Below are positions 31,139 through 40,214 of a stretch of DNA of 64,000 nt, piece by piece. This DNA is from Streptomyces sp. SDr-06 (GTDB lineage: Bacteria > Actinomycetota > Actinomycetes > Streptomycetales > Streptomycetaceae). Numbering within the stretch: the stretch's first letter is position 1; the number at the start of each line of letters is the position of its first letter. The notes below the pieces were generated by a model that did not search any database, was not told where the DNA came from, and worked only from the letters and a program-made list of their open reading frames with translations. Made by a program: the position numbers and the translations under genes. The stretch covers positions 186,001 through 250,000 of the forward strand of contig NZ_QOLA01000007.1 in the NCBI RefSeq assembly GCF_003324565.1, written 5' to 3'.

Positions 31139-31934
31139 ATGACTTCGCGACTACCTGATGGGCTTCCCACCGACCCGGTGATGCCGAGGGAGTCTTCCGT
31201 GCTGTGGGTCTCCGCTGCCCCGATATCCGATCCTGTCGCCACGTGGACGGGCTATCAGCGGCGACAGTCGGTCACAGGATTGCGTCCCGTTCTTTGCTAC
31301 CCGGATCTCGGGGTCAGTCCTGTTGCGCTGGCGCTCGTCGACGCCGTGGACCTGGAGCACGTGCTGGAGCAAGCCTGGCTCCTGTACCGCGAGGCGCAGT
31401 TGGCATGGCTCGCGGCTCCGCCGATGGAAGCGTCGGTGCCTCCGGAGGTGGCCCGCTTCATCGAGCCGTTCGAGGACGATCCTGGCGCTCCGTTCGACGA
31501 GTGGCCAGGGTTGGCTCCCGCCGCGGAGAAGACCGCGGACCACCCGGACGAGGTGGCTCGGCGGGTGTTCGCGCACTGGGTGGCCGACAACCCCTACCCA
31601 GTGGAACACTGCCACCTGGCTTTGGTGGCGGCGGCTCGCAGCGCCGACATACCGGCAGTGCTCGGGTGGGATGCGGATGCTCCGATCCCCTTGTTGTGTG
31701 CCTTGCTGAGGAGTTGGGAAGACCGGTTCGGAGCGCGTGTCATCGCTGTTGTGGGGCAGCACCGTCCATGTCTCGGTCGCCCACCCGCAGCGCACCGAGG
31801 AGCAAGCCCTGCACCTCGCTCTCGAACACGTCCTGACCACCGCTGACAGCGTCATCAAGGATCCGCCCGTGCCCTACGAGGACTATGCGGCCTCACTGAT
31901 CGGCAACCACCTGTGGTCGTTCTGGTGGGACTGA
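31139..31934 (+). pseudogene. DUF4253 protein gene with a +1 frameshift
   Basis: The upstream frame gives MTSRLPDGLPTDPVMPRESS and onward to EDRFGARVIAVVG, then loses family similarity. The adjacent frame from about 31757 gives STVHVSVAHPQRTEEQALHL and ends ASLIGNHLWSFWWD, the standard DUF4253 C-terminus. Removing one G from the GGGG run at 31753-31756 joins the two into RVIAVVGSTVHVSVAHP. This is either a real frameshift, programmed slippage, or a sequencing error in a homopolymer. DUF4253 proteins are of unknown function. The next gene, convergent 15 bases away, is also broken. Confidence 0.85.
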
Positions 31935-31949
31935 TGGTCTGCTGAGTTA

Positions 31950-33224
31950 TTACCGCGTTCCCCGCGCAACAGGCGGCGACAGTAGGTCGCTTGCGGTCGA
32001 GGCCGGCGCGGTCTCATGGCTGGGAAGCCCCTTGGTCTGCGGGTGGCGTTGCGCCCAGCGGACGGTGAGGGGGGCGGCCAGGCCCGTCAGGAGGAAGAGG
32101 GCCCCCGCGACGTACCAGCCCGGTCGGCCCCACGTGATGCACAGGGCGATGAGCAAGGTGGGACCGACGGTTTCGGCGAGGCCTGCGCCGAGTCCGAACA
32201 CGCCGAGGTACTGACCGGTGGCGTGGCGGGGAGCCAGGGCGAAGGAGACTTCGAAGCCTGCGGCGGAGTGCCACAGCTCGCCGACCGTGTGCACAACCAC
32301 CGCTGTGAGAAGGAGGGTTGCCGCCACCCAGGCCGGCGTACCCGCAGAGAGTGAGATCAGCGCGCACGCGGCCAGGAAGGCGATTCCCGCACGGCGGTAC
32401 GCGACGGCGCCCGCCGCCGGGCTGTCGACGTGGCGGCTCGCACGGACCTGGAAGACGATGACGATCAGCGTGTTGAGCAGCATGGTGGCGGAGATGAGCC
32501 AGTGCGGGGCCGAGGTGGCGGCGACCACCCAGAGGGGGATGGCGACCGTGAGCACCTTGAACTGGATGGCCATGACCCCCTCGAGGAGGGTCAGCGCCAG
32601 GTAGGGGCGGTCCCGTAAGGCGGTCCAGCGAAGGCCGTCGGTGGTGGGATCGGGGGCGACGGGCGGCAGCAGGAGCAGGACGGCCGCGGAGGCCACGAAC
32701 GTGAGCGCGTTGCCCAGGACGAGGACTTGGTAGGCATGGTGGGTGCCCACTTGCACGACCCAGCCCGCCAGCACCGCGCCCAGTGAGATGCCGATGTTCG
32801 TCACGGCGCGCAGGTACGCGCGGAAGGCCTGCGGACGGTCTCCGCCGTGATGGCGGATGAGCGGGCTTCACGCGGCAATCCCTGCCCCTTTCGCCCCGGT
32901 TGCCACCGTGACGGCGATGACGAACGGCCAGAAGTCGTCGACGAGGAGGAAGGCGGCCGTAGCCAGCGCCTGCGCGACGAGGGTGGCGAGATACACCCCC
33001 CGGGCTCCGTGCCGGTCGGCCAGGTGGCCCACGGCGATGCCCACGGCGAGTGAGACGAGGCCCGCTATGCCGAGTCCGAAGCCGACTTGCGCCGCGGAGA
33101 AGTGGCGATCCTGGGTGAAGTAGAGAACTCCGGCGGTGAGGTAGAGGCCGCTGCCGACGGTGTAGACGAAGTTCGAGGCGGCGAGGGTGCGTTGAGGTCC
33201 TGGTTGCGGCAGCAGGTGGGCCAT
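31950..33224 (-). pseudogene. MFS transporter gene with in-frame TGA
   Basis: From the ATG at 33224 the frame encodes MAHLLPQPGPQRTLAASNFV and four helices, then a TGA at 32868-32870. The same frame continues SPLIRHHGGDRPQAFRAYLR and AVTNIGISLGAVLAGW to a TAA at 31950, giving ~424 codons, the normal MFS length. The FRAYLRAVTN segment is the conserved loop after helix 4-5 of this exporter group, so the stop interrupts a once-intact gene; TGA may replace CGA. A TTA codon lies at 32616-32618. A restart at the GTG at 32804 would lack the first helices. Confidence 0.88.
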
Positions 33225-33683
33225 CAGGGCTCCGGTTCCTGGACGGCGAGTAAGGACTGGATTAGCTTGGTGTGTATTACCTGCCCAAGGCAAGAGGGTG
33301 TGCGTCGTCGAACGCTCGGCGGCGGATCGCGTGCCCTCGGCGAGAGGAACTGTGGTCTGGCCAACAGCGCGCGGCGGTAGACGTGGTGGGGAAGCGTCAT
33401 GCACGCCGGAGCACCCCGGTGGCGGCGCCCCACACTGCTCGCGCAGCGAGCGTGACAGCAGCGGGGCCGGACGTCTCGTCCGCGCCCCGGCCCGGACCTC
33501 TGGCGGCGTCGGGGTGCCGTCCCGTGCCGGGCCAGGTGCCCCGGCAAGGGGGAGGGGGGTGGGGTACCTCAGGGGCGGCGGGTCGACCGGGCGGGGCTAT
33601 GCGGCGCGCCCGGACTGTTCTGCCGGGACGTCAGGGCCCCCTGCGCGATGCAGAGGGCCCAGGGCCATCGGACTGGCGGGCGG
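33225..33683. other. Intergenic region without a gene
   Basis: No coding signal with Streptomyces codon bias was seen on either strand. It contains the upstream region of the broken MFS gene and the terminator of the downstream two-component operon (33634-33660). Confidence 0.5.
33634..33660 (-). terminator. Hairpin after the second two-component operon
   Basis: GGGCCC (33634-33639) and CTGC (33641-33644) pair with GCAG (33650-33653) and GGGCCC (33655-33660), with one C-A mismatch and a five-base loop, 24 bases past the stop at 33684. Confidence 0.6.
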
Positions 33684-34355
33684 TCAGGCCAGGCCCGCCT
33701 CGATGGCGCGGCGTACGGCGTCGGCCCGGTCGCGGAGTCCCGCCTTGGCGAACAGGTTGTTGATGTGGGTCTTGACGGTGGCCTCGCTGATGAAGAGCTT
33801 CTCGGCGATGGCACGGTTGGGCAGGCCCTGACCGATCAGGGTGAGGACTTCGCGTTCGCGGGGCGTGAGGTCCTCCGGCAGGGCATGTCCGGGCACGGGC
33901 GTCGGCGTCTTGGCCCTGACGGTGGCGAGCAGCCGGTCCTGAACCTCACGGTCGAGTACGGACTGGCCGGCGGCAGCGGCGCGGATGGCCCGGATGATGT
34001 CCTGGCGCCCCGCGTTCTTGGTCAGGTATCCGCGGGCTCCCGCGCCGAGGGCGCCCAGGATCGAGTCGTCGTCCGCGAACGTGGTCAGCACGACCACGGC
34101 CACCTGCGGGTACTCCTCGCTCAACCGGCGGGTGGTCTCCATCCCGTCCAGCACGGGCATTCTGAGGTCCATCAGCACCACGTCCACCGGCCCCGCGGCG
34201 ACAGCCGTGAGCACCTCGCTTCCGTCCGCGGCGGCCGCGACGACCTCGATGTCCTCGGACAGTCCGAGCACCGCGGCGAGGGGCTCCCGTACGGCGGCCT
34301 GATCGTCGGCGACGACGACCCTCAACCGGCTCTGCTTCTCGGTCGGTTCACTCAT
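33684..34355 (-). CDS. Two-component response regulator, NarL/LuxR family
   Basis: The protein has 223 residues from the ATG at 34355, which overlaps the kinase stop (ATGA). The receiver has VVADDQ, DVVLMDLRMPVLDG with the phospho-acceptor, TTFADD and the lysine in GYLTKNA. The LuxR HTH is LTPREREVLTLIGQGLPNRA and ATVKTHINNLFAKAGLRDRA. It is the last gene of a membrane protein/kinase/regulator operon and is followed by a hairpin. The target genes are not evident nearby. Confidence 0.94.
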   Translation of the reverse strand: MSEPTEKQSRLRVVVADDQAAVREPLAAVLGLSEDIEVVAAAADGSEVLTAVAAGPVDVVLMDLRMPVLDGMETTRRLSEEYPQVAVVVLTTFADDDSILGALGAGARGYLTKNAGRQDIIRAIRAAAAGQSVLDREVQDRLLATVRAKTPTPVPGHALPEDLTPREREVLTLIGQGLPNRAIAEKLFISEATVKTHINNLFAKAGLRDRADAVRRAIEAGLA

Positions 34356-35563
34356 TGCGGGATCACTGCCTCCACTTGCCAACCACCCTGATCCGGTCCC
34401 TCGGTGACGGGGCCCGCGGTGACGCTGCCACCCAGCAACGCGACTCGTTCGCGCATTCCGATCAGCCCCATCCCGCTGCCGACACCCGGGCTCACCTCAC
34501 GCGTCGCGGCGCCGTTGCGGACCCTCAGTGTCGTCGATGCGGTGGCGAACGTCAGCTCCACCTCGACATCTCCGCCCGGAGCGTGGCGAGCGGCGTTCGT
34601 CAGCGCCTCCTGAGCGATCCGCAGAAGGTTCTGGGTCACTTGGGCCGGTACCTCACGAACCGCCCCGGTCACGGTCAGAACGCCGCGATGGCCGGACGAT
34701 TCGAGCATCGCGGTCAGGCTCTCCAGCAGCGGAAGCGAGTCCTCACGCAGCGCGTGCACGGTCCACTGAGCCTGCTTCAGGCTCTCCTTGACCAGGCTGT
34801 GCGCCTTGTTGTTGGCCTCGCGGACCTTGTCCAGGTCGCCGGTGTCGAGCAGGGCGTCGGCCAGTTCCAACTGCATGTTGATTCCGGCCAGGGAGTGCGC
34901 CAGCACGTCGTGCACGTCCCGCGCGATCCGGCTGCGTTCGGTCAGTACGGCGGTCTGGGCCTCCGCCCGGGCGGCGCGCTCGGCCGACTGGGCCGCCGAG
35001 ATCGCCGCCCGCACGGCCTCGCTCCGGCTGCGGTTGACGATGCCGACCAGGACGGGGGTGCCGGTGGTGAGACCGAACTGCCAGGGCAGCGCGTGGTGCC
35101 CAGGCCCGAGCCGGAAGAACAGAACACCGCTGCAGAGCAGAGAGCAGGCTCCCGCGAGAACGAGCGCCTGCTTGGCCGGGAGCCGGTATCCGAGGTGGCC
35201 GGCGAGGAAGAAGGCGAACAGGTAGCCGGTTCCGCTACGGGCGGCGCCCATCAGGGCGGCCGCCGCGATGACGCCGAAGGTCAGCCATGCGAGAGTCCAG
35301 TGCTGAGAGAGCTTGTTCTCGGGCAGCCCCCGCAGCAGCAGGGCCGCAGAGTTGATCACGAAGAGGACGGCGACCGCCAGACCGTCCCCGGTGACGCCCA
35401 GGGGCCGGATCGTCAGGATTCCGACGACGATGACCGCGAGGGTCAGCACCCACTGCGTACGCGGGTCGTGTCCGGGAAACGCCCGCGGCCCCGTCACGGG
35501 GGCCGCGGACTTCCTGGGGGACGGGGCACTCTCGCTGGGCGACACGGGCAGAACATAGCGCAC
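34352..35563 (-). CDS. Two-component sensor histidine kinase
   Basis: The protein has 403 residues from the GTG at 35563, two bases after the stop of the upstream membrane-protein gene. About five to six helices occupy residues ~35-175 (e.g. WVLTLAVIVVGILTIRPLGV, ALVLAGACSLLCSGVLFFRL). The HisKA_3 box is ERSRIARDVHDVLAHSLAGI. The ATPase domain has RIAQEALTNAARHAPGG and GSGMGLIGMRERVALLGGSV. It is a DesK/LiaS-like membrane-sensing kinase without an extracytoplasmic domain. Confidence 0.93.
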   Translation of the reverse strand: MRYVLPVSPSESAPSPRKSAAPVTGPRAFPGHDPRTQWVLTLAVIVVGILTIRPLGVTGDGLAVAVLFVINSAALLLRGLPENKLSQHWTLAWLTFGVIAAAALMGAARSGTGYLFAFFLAGHLGYRLPAKQALVLAGACSLLCSGVLFFRLGPGHHALPWQFGLTTGTPVLVGIVNRSRSEAVRAAISAAQSAERAARAEAQTAVLTERSRIARDVHDVLAHSLAGINMQLELADALLDTGDLDKVREANNKAHSLVKESLKQAQWTVHALREDSLPLLESLTAMLESSGHRGVLTVTGAVREVPAQVTQNLLRIAQEALTNAARHAPGGDVEVELTFATASTTLRVRNGAATREVSPGVGSGMGLIGMRERVALLGGSVTAGPVTEGPDQGGWQVEAVIPQ

Positions 35564-35565
35564 GG

Positions 35566-36090
35566 TCAGGCCGCGCGGTCGAAGACGGGAGAGGCATGGG
35601 TCACCGACCGGGCCCTGCTCCGTATGAAGATCGTCGCCACTCGCGTGGCGACCTCGGTGACCGCCATCAGCACGAACGCGGCCACCCAGGCCTGGTCGCT
35701 GGTGATGTGGTGAGTGAGGCTGAACCGGGCCACGTCACCGGCGCCGCCGCCGTGCTCGACCCACATCTGGAAGGCCATCCGCGCGCCCATGCCCACCACC
35801 CACAAGATGGCGGAGACCGCGCCCGCCTTGATCAGGGTGTGCCCGTCGAGCGTCCTGATCCGGGTGTAGACGCCGCCGGCGATCCCCAGCGCGGCGCCGA
35901 CGCCCATCAGGGCCGCCACCAGCACCAGGTCATTGCCCGCGGTGGGGATCGTGTCGAGGTACGAGTACGCCACATAGGCCACGATCCCCAGCGGGATCAG
36001 GAAGGTCTTGAGGTCGAGCCGGTCTTCCCGCAGTTGCCGGAAGACGACGAGGATGAGGGCGATGTCGGTGATCCACTCGGTCGTTGTCAT
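35566..36090 (-). CDS. Membrane protein of a two-component operon
   Basis: The protein has 174 residues with five predicted helices (ITDIALILVVFRQ, TFLIPLGIVAYVAYSYLD, LVLVAALMGVGAALGIAGGV, AGAVSAILWVVGMGARMAFQ, WVAAFVLMAVTEVATRVATI). It resembles CcdC/DUF1453-like proteins in layout. Cotranscription with the kinase is likely (TGACCGTG junction). It may be an accessory sensor for the kinase. Confidence 0.75.
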   Translation of the reverse strand: MTTTEWITDIALILVVFRQLREDRLDLKTFLIPLGIVAYVAYSYLDTIPTAGNDLVLVAALMGVGAALGIAGGVYTRIRTLDGHTLIKAGAVSAILWVVGMGARMAFQMWVEHGGGAGDVARFSLTHHITSDQAWVAAFVLMAVTEVATRVATIFIRSRARSVTHASPVFDRAA

Positions 36091-36368
36091 GCCTCAAGAC
36101 TGCTGCGATGAGGCTCACGGCGCCTGGACCCACGGGTGGAATCGAGGGTGGAGAACGCCGGTCTTTTCGATCTCCACCCTCCCCGTCGTGGCCACCGCCT
36201 CCTCACGGCCGGGCACGCAACTCGGAACGGAGTCGCGGCTGTTGCAGGACGGTGACACGGGCGGGGCAACGCGTCGGGGACGGGAGCCTTCTTGTCAGGC
36301 AAGAAGCGTGCAAGTGGCACCGACTCGGCTGACCGCGAGTCGGTCCCGTGTGGATGAGAGGCACATTC

Positions 36369-36767
36369 ATGACCGTCATCAAGCGTTACTCCCTGCGCAT
36401 CGCCGCCGTGGGCGTCATCAGCGCCGTGTCCGTCGGTCTGATGGGGACGGTCGCCTCGGCGGCCACGCCCGCGCCTTCGAGCGCCGCCGCCGTCAAGGCC
36501 AGTGTCACGGCGAAGCCGTCGGCGACCTCGGTGCAGGCATGGCAGCTCTTCCGGGTCACCGGAAGCGCGACCGGCCTGAAAGCGGGCAGCAAGCTGGTCC
36601 TGCAGCAGAAGCAGGGCGCCAAGTGGGTCAGCCTGCCCGCCGTGACCACGCTCAACGCCAAGGGCACGTACTCGCTGGGCGTGAAGCTCGGCATCAAGGG
36701 CAAGAACGACCTGCGCATCGTGAGTGGGAACACCGCCTCACCCGTCTTCAGCGTGACCGTTCGCTGA
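36369..36767 (+). CDS. Small secreted protein, beta-rich
   Basis: The protein has 132 residues from the ATG at 36369, preceded by GAGAGG. The signal peptide is MTVIKRYSLRIAAVGVISAV and onward, cleaved after SAA near residue 34. The mature ~95 residues look like one Ig-like/beta-sandwich domain with alternating polar and hydrophobic residues (FRVTGSATGLKAGSKLVLQQ, DLRIVSGNTASPVFSVTVR). There are no cysteines. Function unknown; similar short proteins are abundant in Streptomyces supernatants. A strong terminator follows. Confidence 0.8.
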   Translation: MTVIKRYSLRIAAVGVISAVSVGLMGTVASAATPAPSSAAAVKASVTAKPSATSVQAWQLFRVTGSATGLKAGSKLVLQQKQGAKWVSLPAVTTLNAKGTYSLGVKLGIKGKNDLRIVSGNTASPVFSVTVR

Positions 36768-36788
36768 CCCGTCGGCCGCGCGGATCCG

Positions 36789-36828
36789 CACCCGCCCGGC
36801 GCGCCGGTCGCGCCGGGCCGGGCGGGTG
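36789..36828 (+). terminator. Hairpin terminator after small secreted protein
   Basis: CACCCGCCCGG near 36789 pairs with CCGGGCGGGTG ending at 36828, with CGCG/CGCG closing an inner stem and a short bulge, 22 bases after the stop. Confidence 0.65.
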
Positions 36829-36853
36829 TGGACGGCGGAGTTACCGTCGGGGG

Positions 36854-38047
36854 ATGGACGGTGATCTCCGAGGAGGATGGCGGCAGTGTCTGCTCGCCGG
36901 GGCGGTGTTCGCCGTGTGCATGGCCGGCACCACGCTGCCGACTCCGCTCTACGGCCTCTACCAGGAGAAATTCGGCTTCTCCGAGCTGACCGTGACCGTC
37001 GTGTACGCGGCGTATGCCTTCGGTGTCATCGGTGCGCTCCTGCTGGTGGGCAACGTGTCGGACACGGTGGGCAGGCGACCCGTGCTGCTGGGCGGTCTGG
37101 CCTTCGCCGCGGTGAGCGCGGTCTGCTTCCTCTGCGCGACCGGGCTGGGCTGGCTCTATGCGGGACGGCTGCTGTCGGGGCCGTCCGTCGGGCTGTTCAC
37201 CGGGGCGGCCACGGCGTACGTCATGGACCTCGCACCCCGCGGCGGCGCCTCCCGCGCCACGTTCGTGGCGACGGCGGCCAACATGGGCGGACTCGGCTGC
37301 GGCCCGCTGGTCGCCGGCCTCCTCGCGCAGTACACAGCCTGGCCGCTGACCTTGCCGTTCGTCGTGCACCTGGCGCTGGTGGCCGGCTCGGCCGCCGTCC
37401 TGTGGCGACTTCCGGAGACGGTACGCGAGCCCCGGCCGTTGCGCAGCGCACGGCCGCAGCGTCCGGGCCTGCCCGCGCGGGTGCGTACGGTGTTCGTGCC
37501 GGCCGGGATCGCGTCGTTCGTGGGGTTCGCGCTGTTCGGGGTGTTCACCTCGGTGGCCCCCGCCTTCCTGGCACAGTCCCTGGACGTGCATGACCACGCC
37601 CTGATCGGGTTGGTCGTGGCGCTCGCCTTCTTCGCCTCGACTGGCGGCCAGTTGGCCGTCGGCCGGGTCGGCCTCGCACGGTCGTTGCCGCTGGGCTGCG
37701 CCGCCCTGCTGGCCGGCCTGGCGCTGCTGGCGGCCGCGCTCCGCTGGGAGTTGCTGCCGCTGATGGTGTTGAGCGCGCTGGTCGGCGGGGGCGGGCAGGG
37801 TCTGGCGTTTCGCGCGGCCCTCTCGGCGGTCGCCGAGGCAGCTCCGGCGGACCGCCGCGCGGCGGTGATCTCCGCCCTGTTCGTGGTGGCGTACGCGGGT
37901 ATCTCGATCCCGGTGATCGGCGTGGGCGTACTGGTCGAACCGCTCGGCCTGGAAGGGGCGGGGCTGGTGTTCATCGGGTGCATGGCGGTCCTGGCCTGCG
38001 GCGCGGGGGTCTACCTGCTGCGACGTCCGGCACGGGCACGGGCGTGA
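36854..38047 (+). CDS. MFS transporter (sugar/drug exporter-like)
   Basis: The protein has 397 residues with 12 helices. Motif A-like loop is GNVSDTVGRRPVLLGG, and helix 4 region is GLFTGAATAYVMDLAPRGGA. The TTLPTPLYGLYQEKFGFSEL start is characteristic of a Streptomyces MFS exporter group. The ATG at 36854 is six bases after a TACCGT -10 box, so the mRNA is probably leaderless. A bidirectional terminator separates it from the convergent AMP-ligase gene. Confidence 0.9.
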   Translation: MDGDLRGGWRQCLLAGAVFAVCMAGTTLPTPLYGLYQEKFGFSELTVTVVYAAYAFGVIGALLLVGNVSDTVGRRPVLLGGLAFAAVSAVCFLCATGLGWLYAGRLLSGPSVGLFTGAATAYVMDLAPRGGASRATFVATAANMGGLGCGPLVAGLLAQYTAWPLTLPFVVHLALVAGSAAVLWRLPETVREPRPLRSARPQRPGLPARVRTVFVPAGIASFVGFALFGVFTSVAPAFLAQSLDVHDHALIGLVVALAFFASTGGQLAVGRVGLARSLPLGCAALLAGLALLAAALRWELLPLMVLSALVGGGGQGLAFRAALSAVAEAAPADRRAAVISALFVVAYAGISIPVIGVGVLVEPLGLEGAGLVFIGCMAVLACGAGVYLLRRPARARA

Positions 38048-38067
38048 CGCGGGGCGCGGCGCGCTGA

Positions 38068-38099
38068 CCGGGGGCCGGGAAGCCCGAGTCGGCCCCCGG
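38068..38099. terminator. Bidirectional hairpin terminator
   Basis: CCGGGGGCCG (38068-38077) pairs perfectly with CGGCCCCCGG (38090-38099), between convergent stops at 38047 and 38115. Confidence 0.78.
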
Positions 38100-38114
38100 C
38101 GCGTCGCTGGCCCG

Positions 38115-39659
38115 TCAGACGGCTTCGAGTGCGCCCTCGGCCCGCTGCCGCAGCCGCTTCTTGTCCGGCTTGCCCGCGTCGGTCAGGGGCAGGGCCTCGA
38201 CGAAGGTGATGGCGGCCGGCTCGTACATCGCGCCGCGTTCCTCGCGGACCAGGTCACGCAGCTGCCGTGCGTCGATGCCGCTGCCCGGCACGGTGACCAC
38301 GGCCGCGTGCACCCGCTCCATGCGGTCGGCGTCACGGACACCGAACACGGCGCTCTGCTGGACCTCGGGGTGGGAGTTGAGCAGGTCCTCCAGCTCGGTC
38401 GTGTACACGTGACCGCCGACCACCACGATCATGTCCTTGAGCCGGTCGACGACCGTCAGATAGCCCTCGCTGTCGAGGAACCCGATGTCGCCGGTGTGCA
38501 GCCAGCCGTCGCGCAGCACCTCGGCGGTCAGCCCGGGCTGCTTCCAGTACCCCTTCATGAGCGAGGCGGAGCGCACGCAGATCTCGCCGTGTTCGCCCGT
38601 CGGCAGGTCGCGGCCGGTCTCGTCGCGGATCGCCACTTCGACCCCGGGCAGTACCTTTCCGGCCGAGCGCAGCCGGTCGGGCCGCCGCGGATCATGGTCC
38701 TCGGGCGGCAGCACACTGATTCCGCCCGCCTCGTTCTGTCCGTAGAACTGGAGCAGGACCGGGCCGAAGCGCCGTATGGCGTCCGCTATGCGGGCGGGCG
38801 AGGACTGGCAGCCCCCGTAGGCGATGCTGCGGAGCGAGGTGGTGTCGCGGGTGGCTGAGTCCGGGTGGTCCATCAACTGGTAGAGCAGCGGCGGCAGAAG
38901 GAAGAGGTGGCTGATGCGCTGCCGCTCGATGGTGCGGAGGACCTCGGCGGGGTCGAAGTCGTCGAGCAGGACGACACGGCCGCCGTCGTGAAGTACGGCG
39001 TCGGTGAGCATTCCGGCCGCGTGCGCGAGCGTGGTGCACACCAGCAGCCGGGGCGGTTCCCCTTCGGGGGCGGCCGTCATCGCCCGAAAGGGCCGCACCT
39101 GCGCGAAGGTGGTGCAGATGCCCTTGGGGTGGCCGGTGGTGCCGCCCGTGTGGCGAATGGTGCACACGTCCTCCGGCCGCGCACCGCTCCGCAGAGGCTC
39201 GGCGGACTGCTCGGCCGCCAGCTCCAGCAGGTCCGTGCCCACCTTGGCGGGGCCGAGCACGAGGACGGTCGGCACCGGGGCCGACTCGGTGATCTCTACG
39301 GCCCGTTGCGCGTAGGCGGGGTCGACGATCAGGGCCCGCGTCTCGACATCGCGGACGATGGCGGCCTGCGACTCGGCGGAGAGCTTGTTGTACAGGTGGT
39401 TGACCCGGCAGCCGATCAGGTTGGCGGCGTAGCGCGCGACGATCGTCTCGGGCAGGTTCCCGCACAGCAGGGTGACGGTGTCCCCGCGGCCGACGCCCTC
39501 GGCCCGCAGCGCCCGCGCCATCCGGTGGACGAGATCACGGAACTCGCCCGCGGTGACCCAACGCTCCTGGTGTGAAAGGACTTCGCGGCCCGGGTCGCGC
39601 TCTAATGCGGCCAGATTCTCCTCGACATACGTGCGGAAGGCCGGGGTGCCGGTTGACAT
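38115..39659 (-). CDS. AMP-dependent acyl-CoA synthetase/ligase
   Basis: The protein has 514 residues from the ATG at 39659, preceded by a strong AGGAGGAA. Core motif A3 is IRHTGGTTGHPKGI, A5 is QFYGQNEAGGISV, A7 is LHTGDIGFLDSEGYLTVVDR, A8 is KDMIVVVGGHVYTTELED, and the catalytic lysine is in LTDAGKPDKKRLR. These are the ANL-superfamily motifs of fatty-acid or aryl-CoA ligases. It stands alone. The promoter (TTGGAG, 18 bases, TACGCT) is followed by a perfect palindrome at 39714-39734, a likely repressor site, but no regulator gene adjoins. Confidence 0.93.
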   Translation of the reverse strand: MSTGTPAFRTYVEENLAALERDPGREVLSHQERWVTAGEFRDLVHRMARALRAEGVGRGDTVTLLCGNLPETIVARYAANLIGCRVNHLYNKLSAESQAAIVRDVETRALIVDPAYAQRAVEITESAPVPTVLVLGPAKVGTDLLELAAEQSAEPLRSGARPEDVCTIRHTGGTTGHPKGICTTFAQVRPFRAMTAAPEGEPPRLLVCTTLAHAAGMLTDAVLHDGGRVVLLDDFDPAEVLRTIERQRISHLFLLPPLLYQLMDHPDSATRDTTSLRSIAYGGCQSSPARIADAIRRFGPVLLQFYGQNEAGGISVLPPEDHDPRRPDRLRSAGKVLPGVEVAIRDETGRDLPTGEHGEICVRSASLMKGYWKQPGLTAEVLRDGWLHTGDIGFLDSEGYLTVVDRLKDMIVVVGGHVYTTELEDLLNSHPEVQQSAVFGVRDADRMERVHAAVVTVPGSGIDARQLRDLVREERGAMYEPAAITFVEALPLTDAGKPDKKRLRQRAEGALEAV

Positions 39660-39713
39660 GCTGCATTCCTCCTGGGGTGGCGCACGGTCCAGCGGGGCCG
39701 CCTCGCCCTCGAC

Positions 39714-39768
39714 TTGGTTGCTACAGGCAACCAAAAGCAGCGTAGCGTTTTTCGATCAACATCTCCAA
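39714..39768 (-). promoter_or_regulatory. AMP-ligase promoter with palindromic operator
   Basis: TTGGTTGC (39714-39721) and GCAACCAA (39727-39734) are perfect 8-bp arms with a five-base spacer. On the minus strand the -35 TTGGAG (39763-39768) and -10 TACGCT (39739-39744) are 18 bases apart, placing the palindrome on the transcription start. The site looks like a MarR- or TetR-type operator. Confidence 0.7.
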
Positions 39769-39994
39769 GCGGGGCTGGGAGCCTGGCTGCTGTTCGTCCG
39801 GTTCTCGCCGATGACCGCTCGTGGGGCGAAGCGGATCCGGTGCGGCATCGCGCGCTGGCCGGGCCGGACCGCCGCCGCCCGCGACACCGACGGCCGCGAT
39901 GCGAGAAGGCCGAGTACCGGTGGGTGAGTTGAGGGACGTCCCGGATTCGGCGGGATCGCCGGTCAGGGCCGCAGGCAGGAGGGCGGGACGCCGA

Positions 39995-40008
39995 CGGGAC
40001 GCGTCCCG
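39995..40008. repeat. 14-bp perfect palindrome
   Basis: CGGGACGCGTCCCG is fully self-complementary, and related GGGACGTCCC lies at 39933-39942. Both are upstream of the lectin-like gene at 40215. Confidence 0.7.
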
Positions 40009-40214
40009 GGCCGCTCGGGACGCCCCTCGGGCGGGTTCCGGTGCCTACGGTTGCGTGGAGCGCCGAGGGGAGCCGGTGCGATCCGGACCGGGCCCCGCAA
40101 GTGTCCGGCGAGGCCGGGCCGCGAGGTCCGGCCGAAAACTCTCGGCGCTGTCGAATCGCAGGACGCGGAAACGCCGCCCGACGGCGGCGAATCAACCTAC
40201 ACAGGGGGTCACTT

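Larger units (their letters stand above)
39660..40214. other. Divergent intergenic region with palindromes, no gene
   Basis: It holds the AMP-ligase promoter and operator (39714-39768) and, nearer the lectin gene, a cluster of GGGACG-based palindromes (39933-39942, 39995-40008). No coding frame was supported. Confidence 0.55.
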
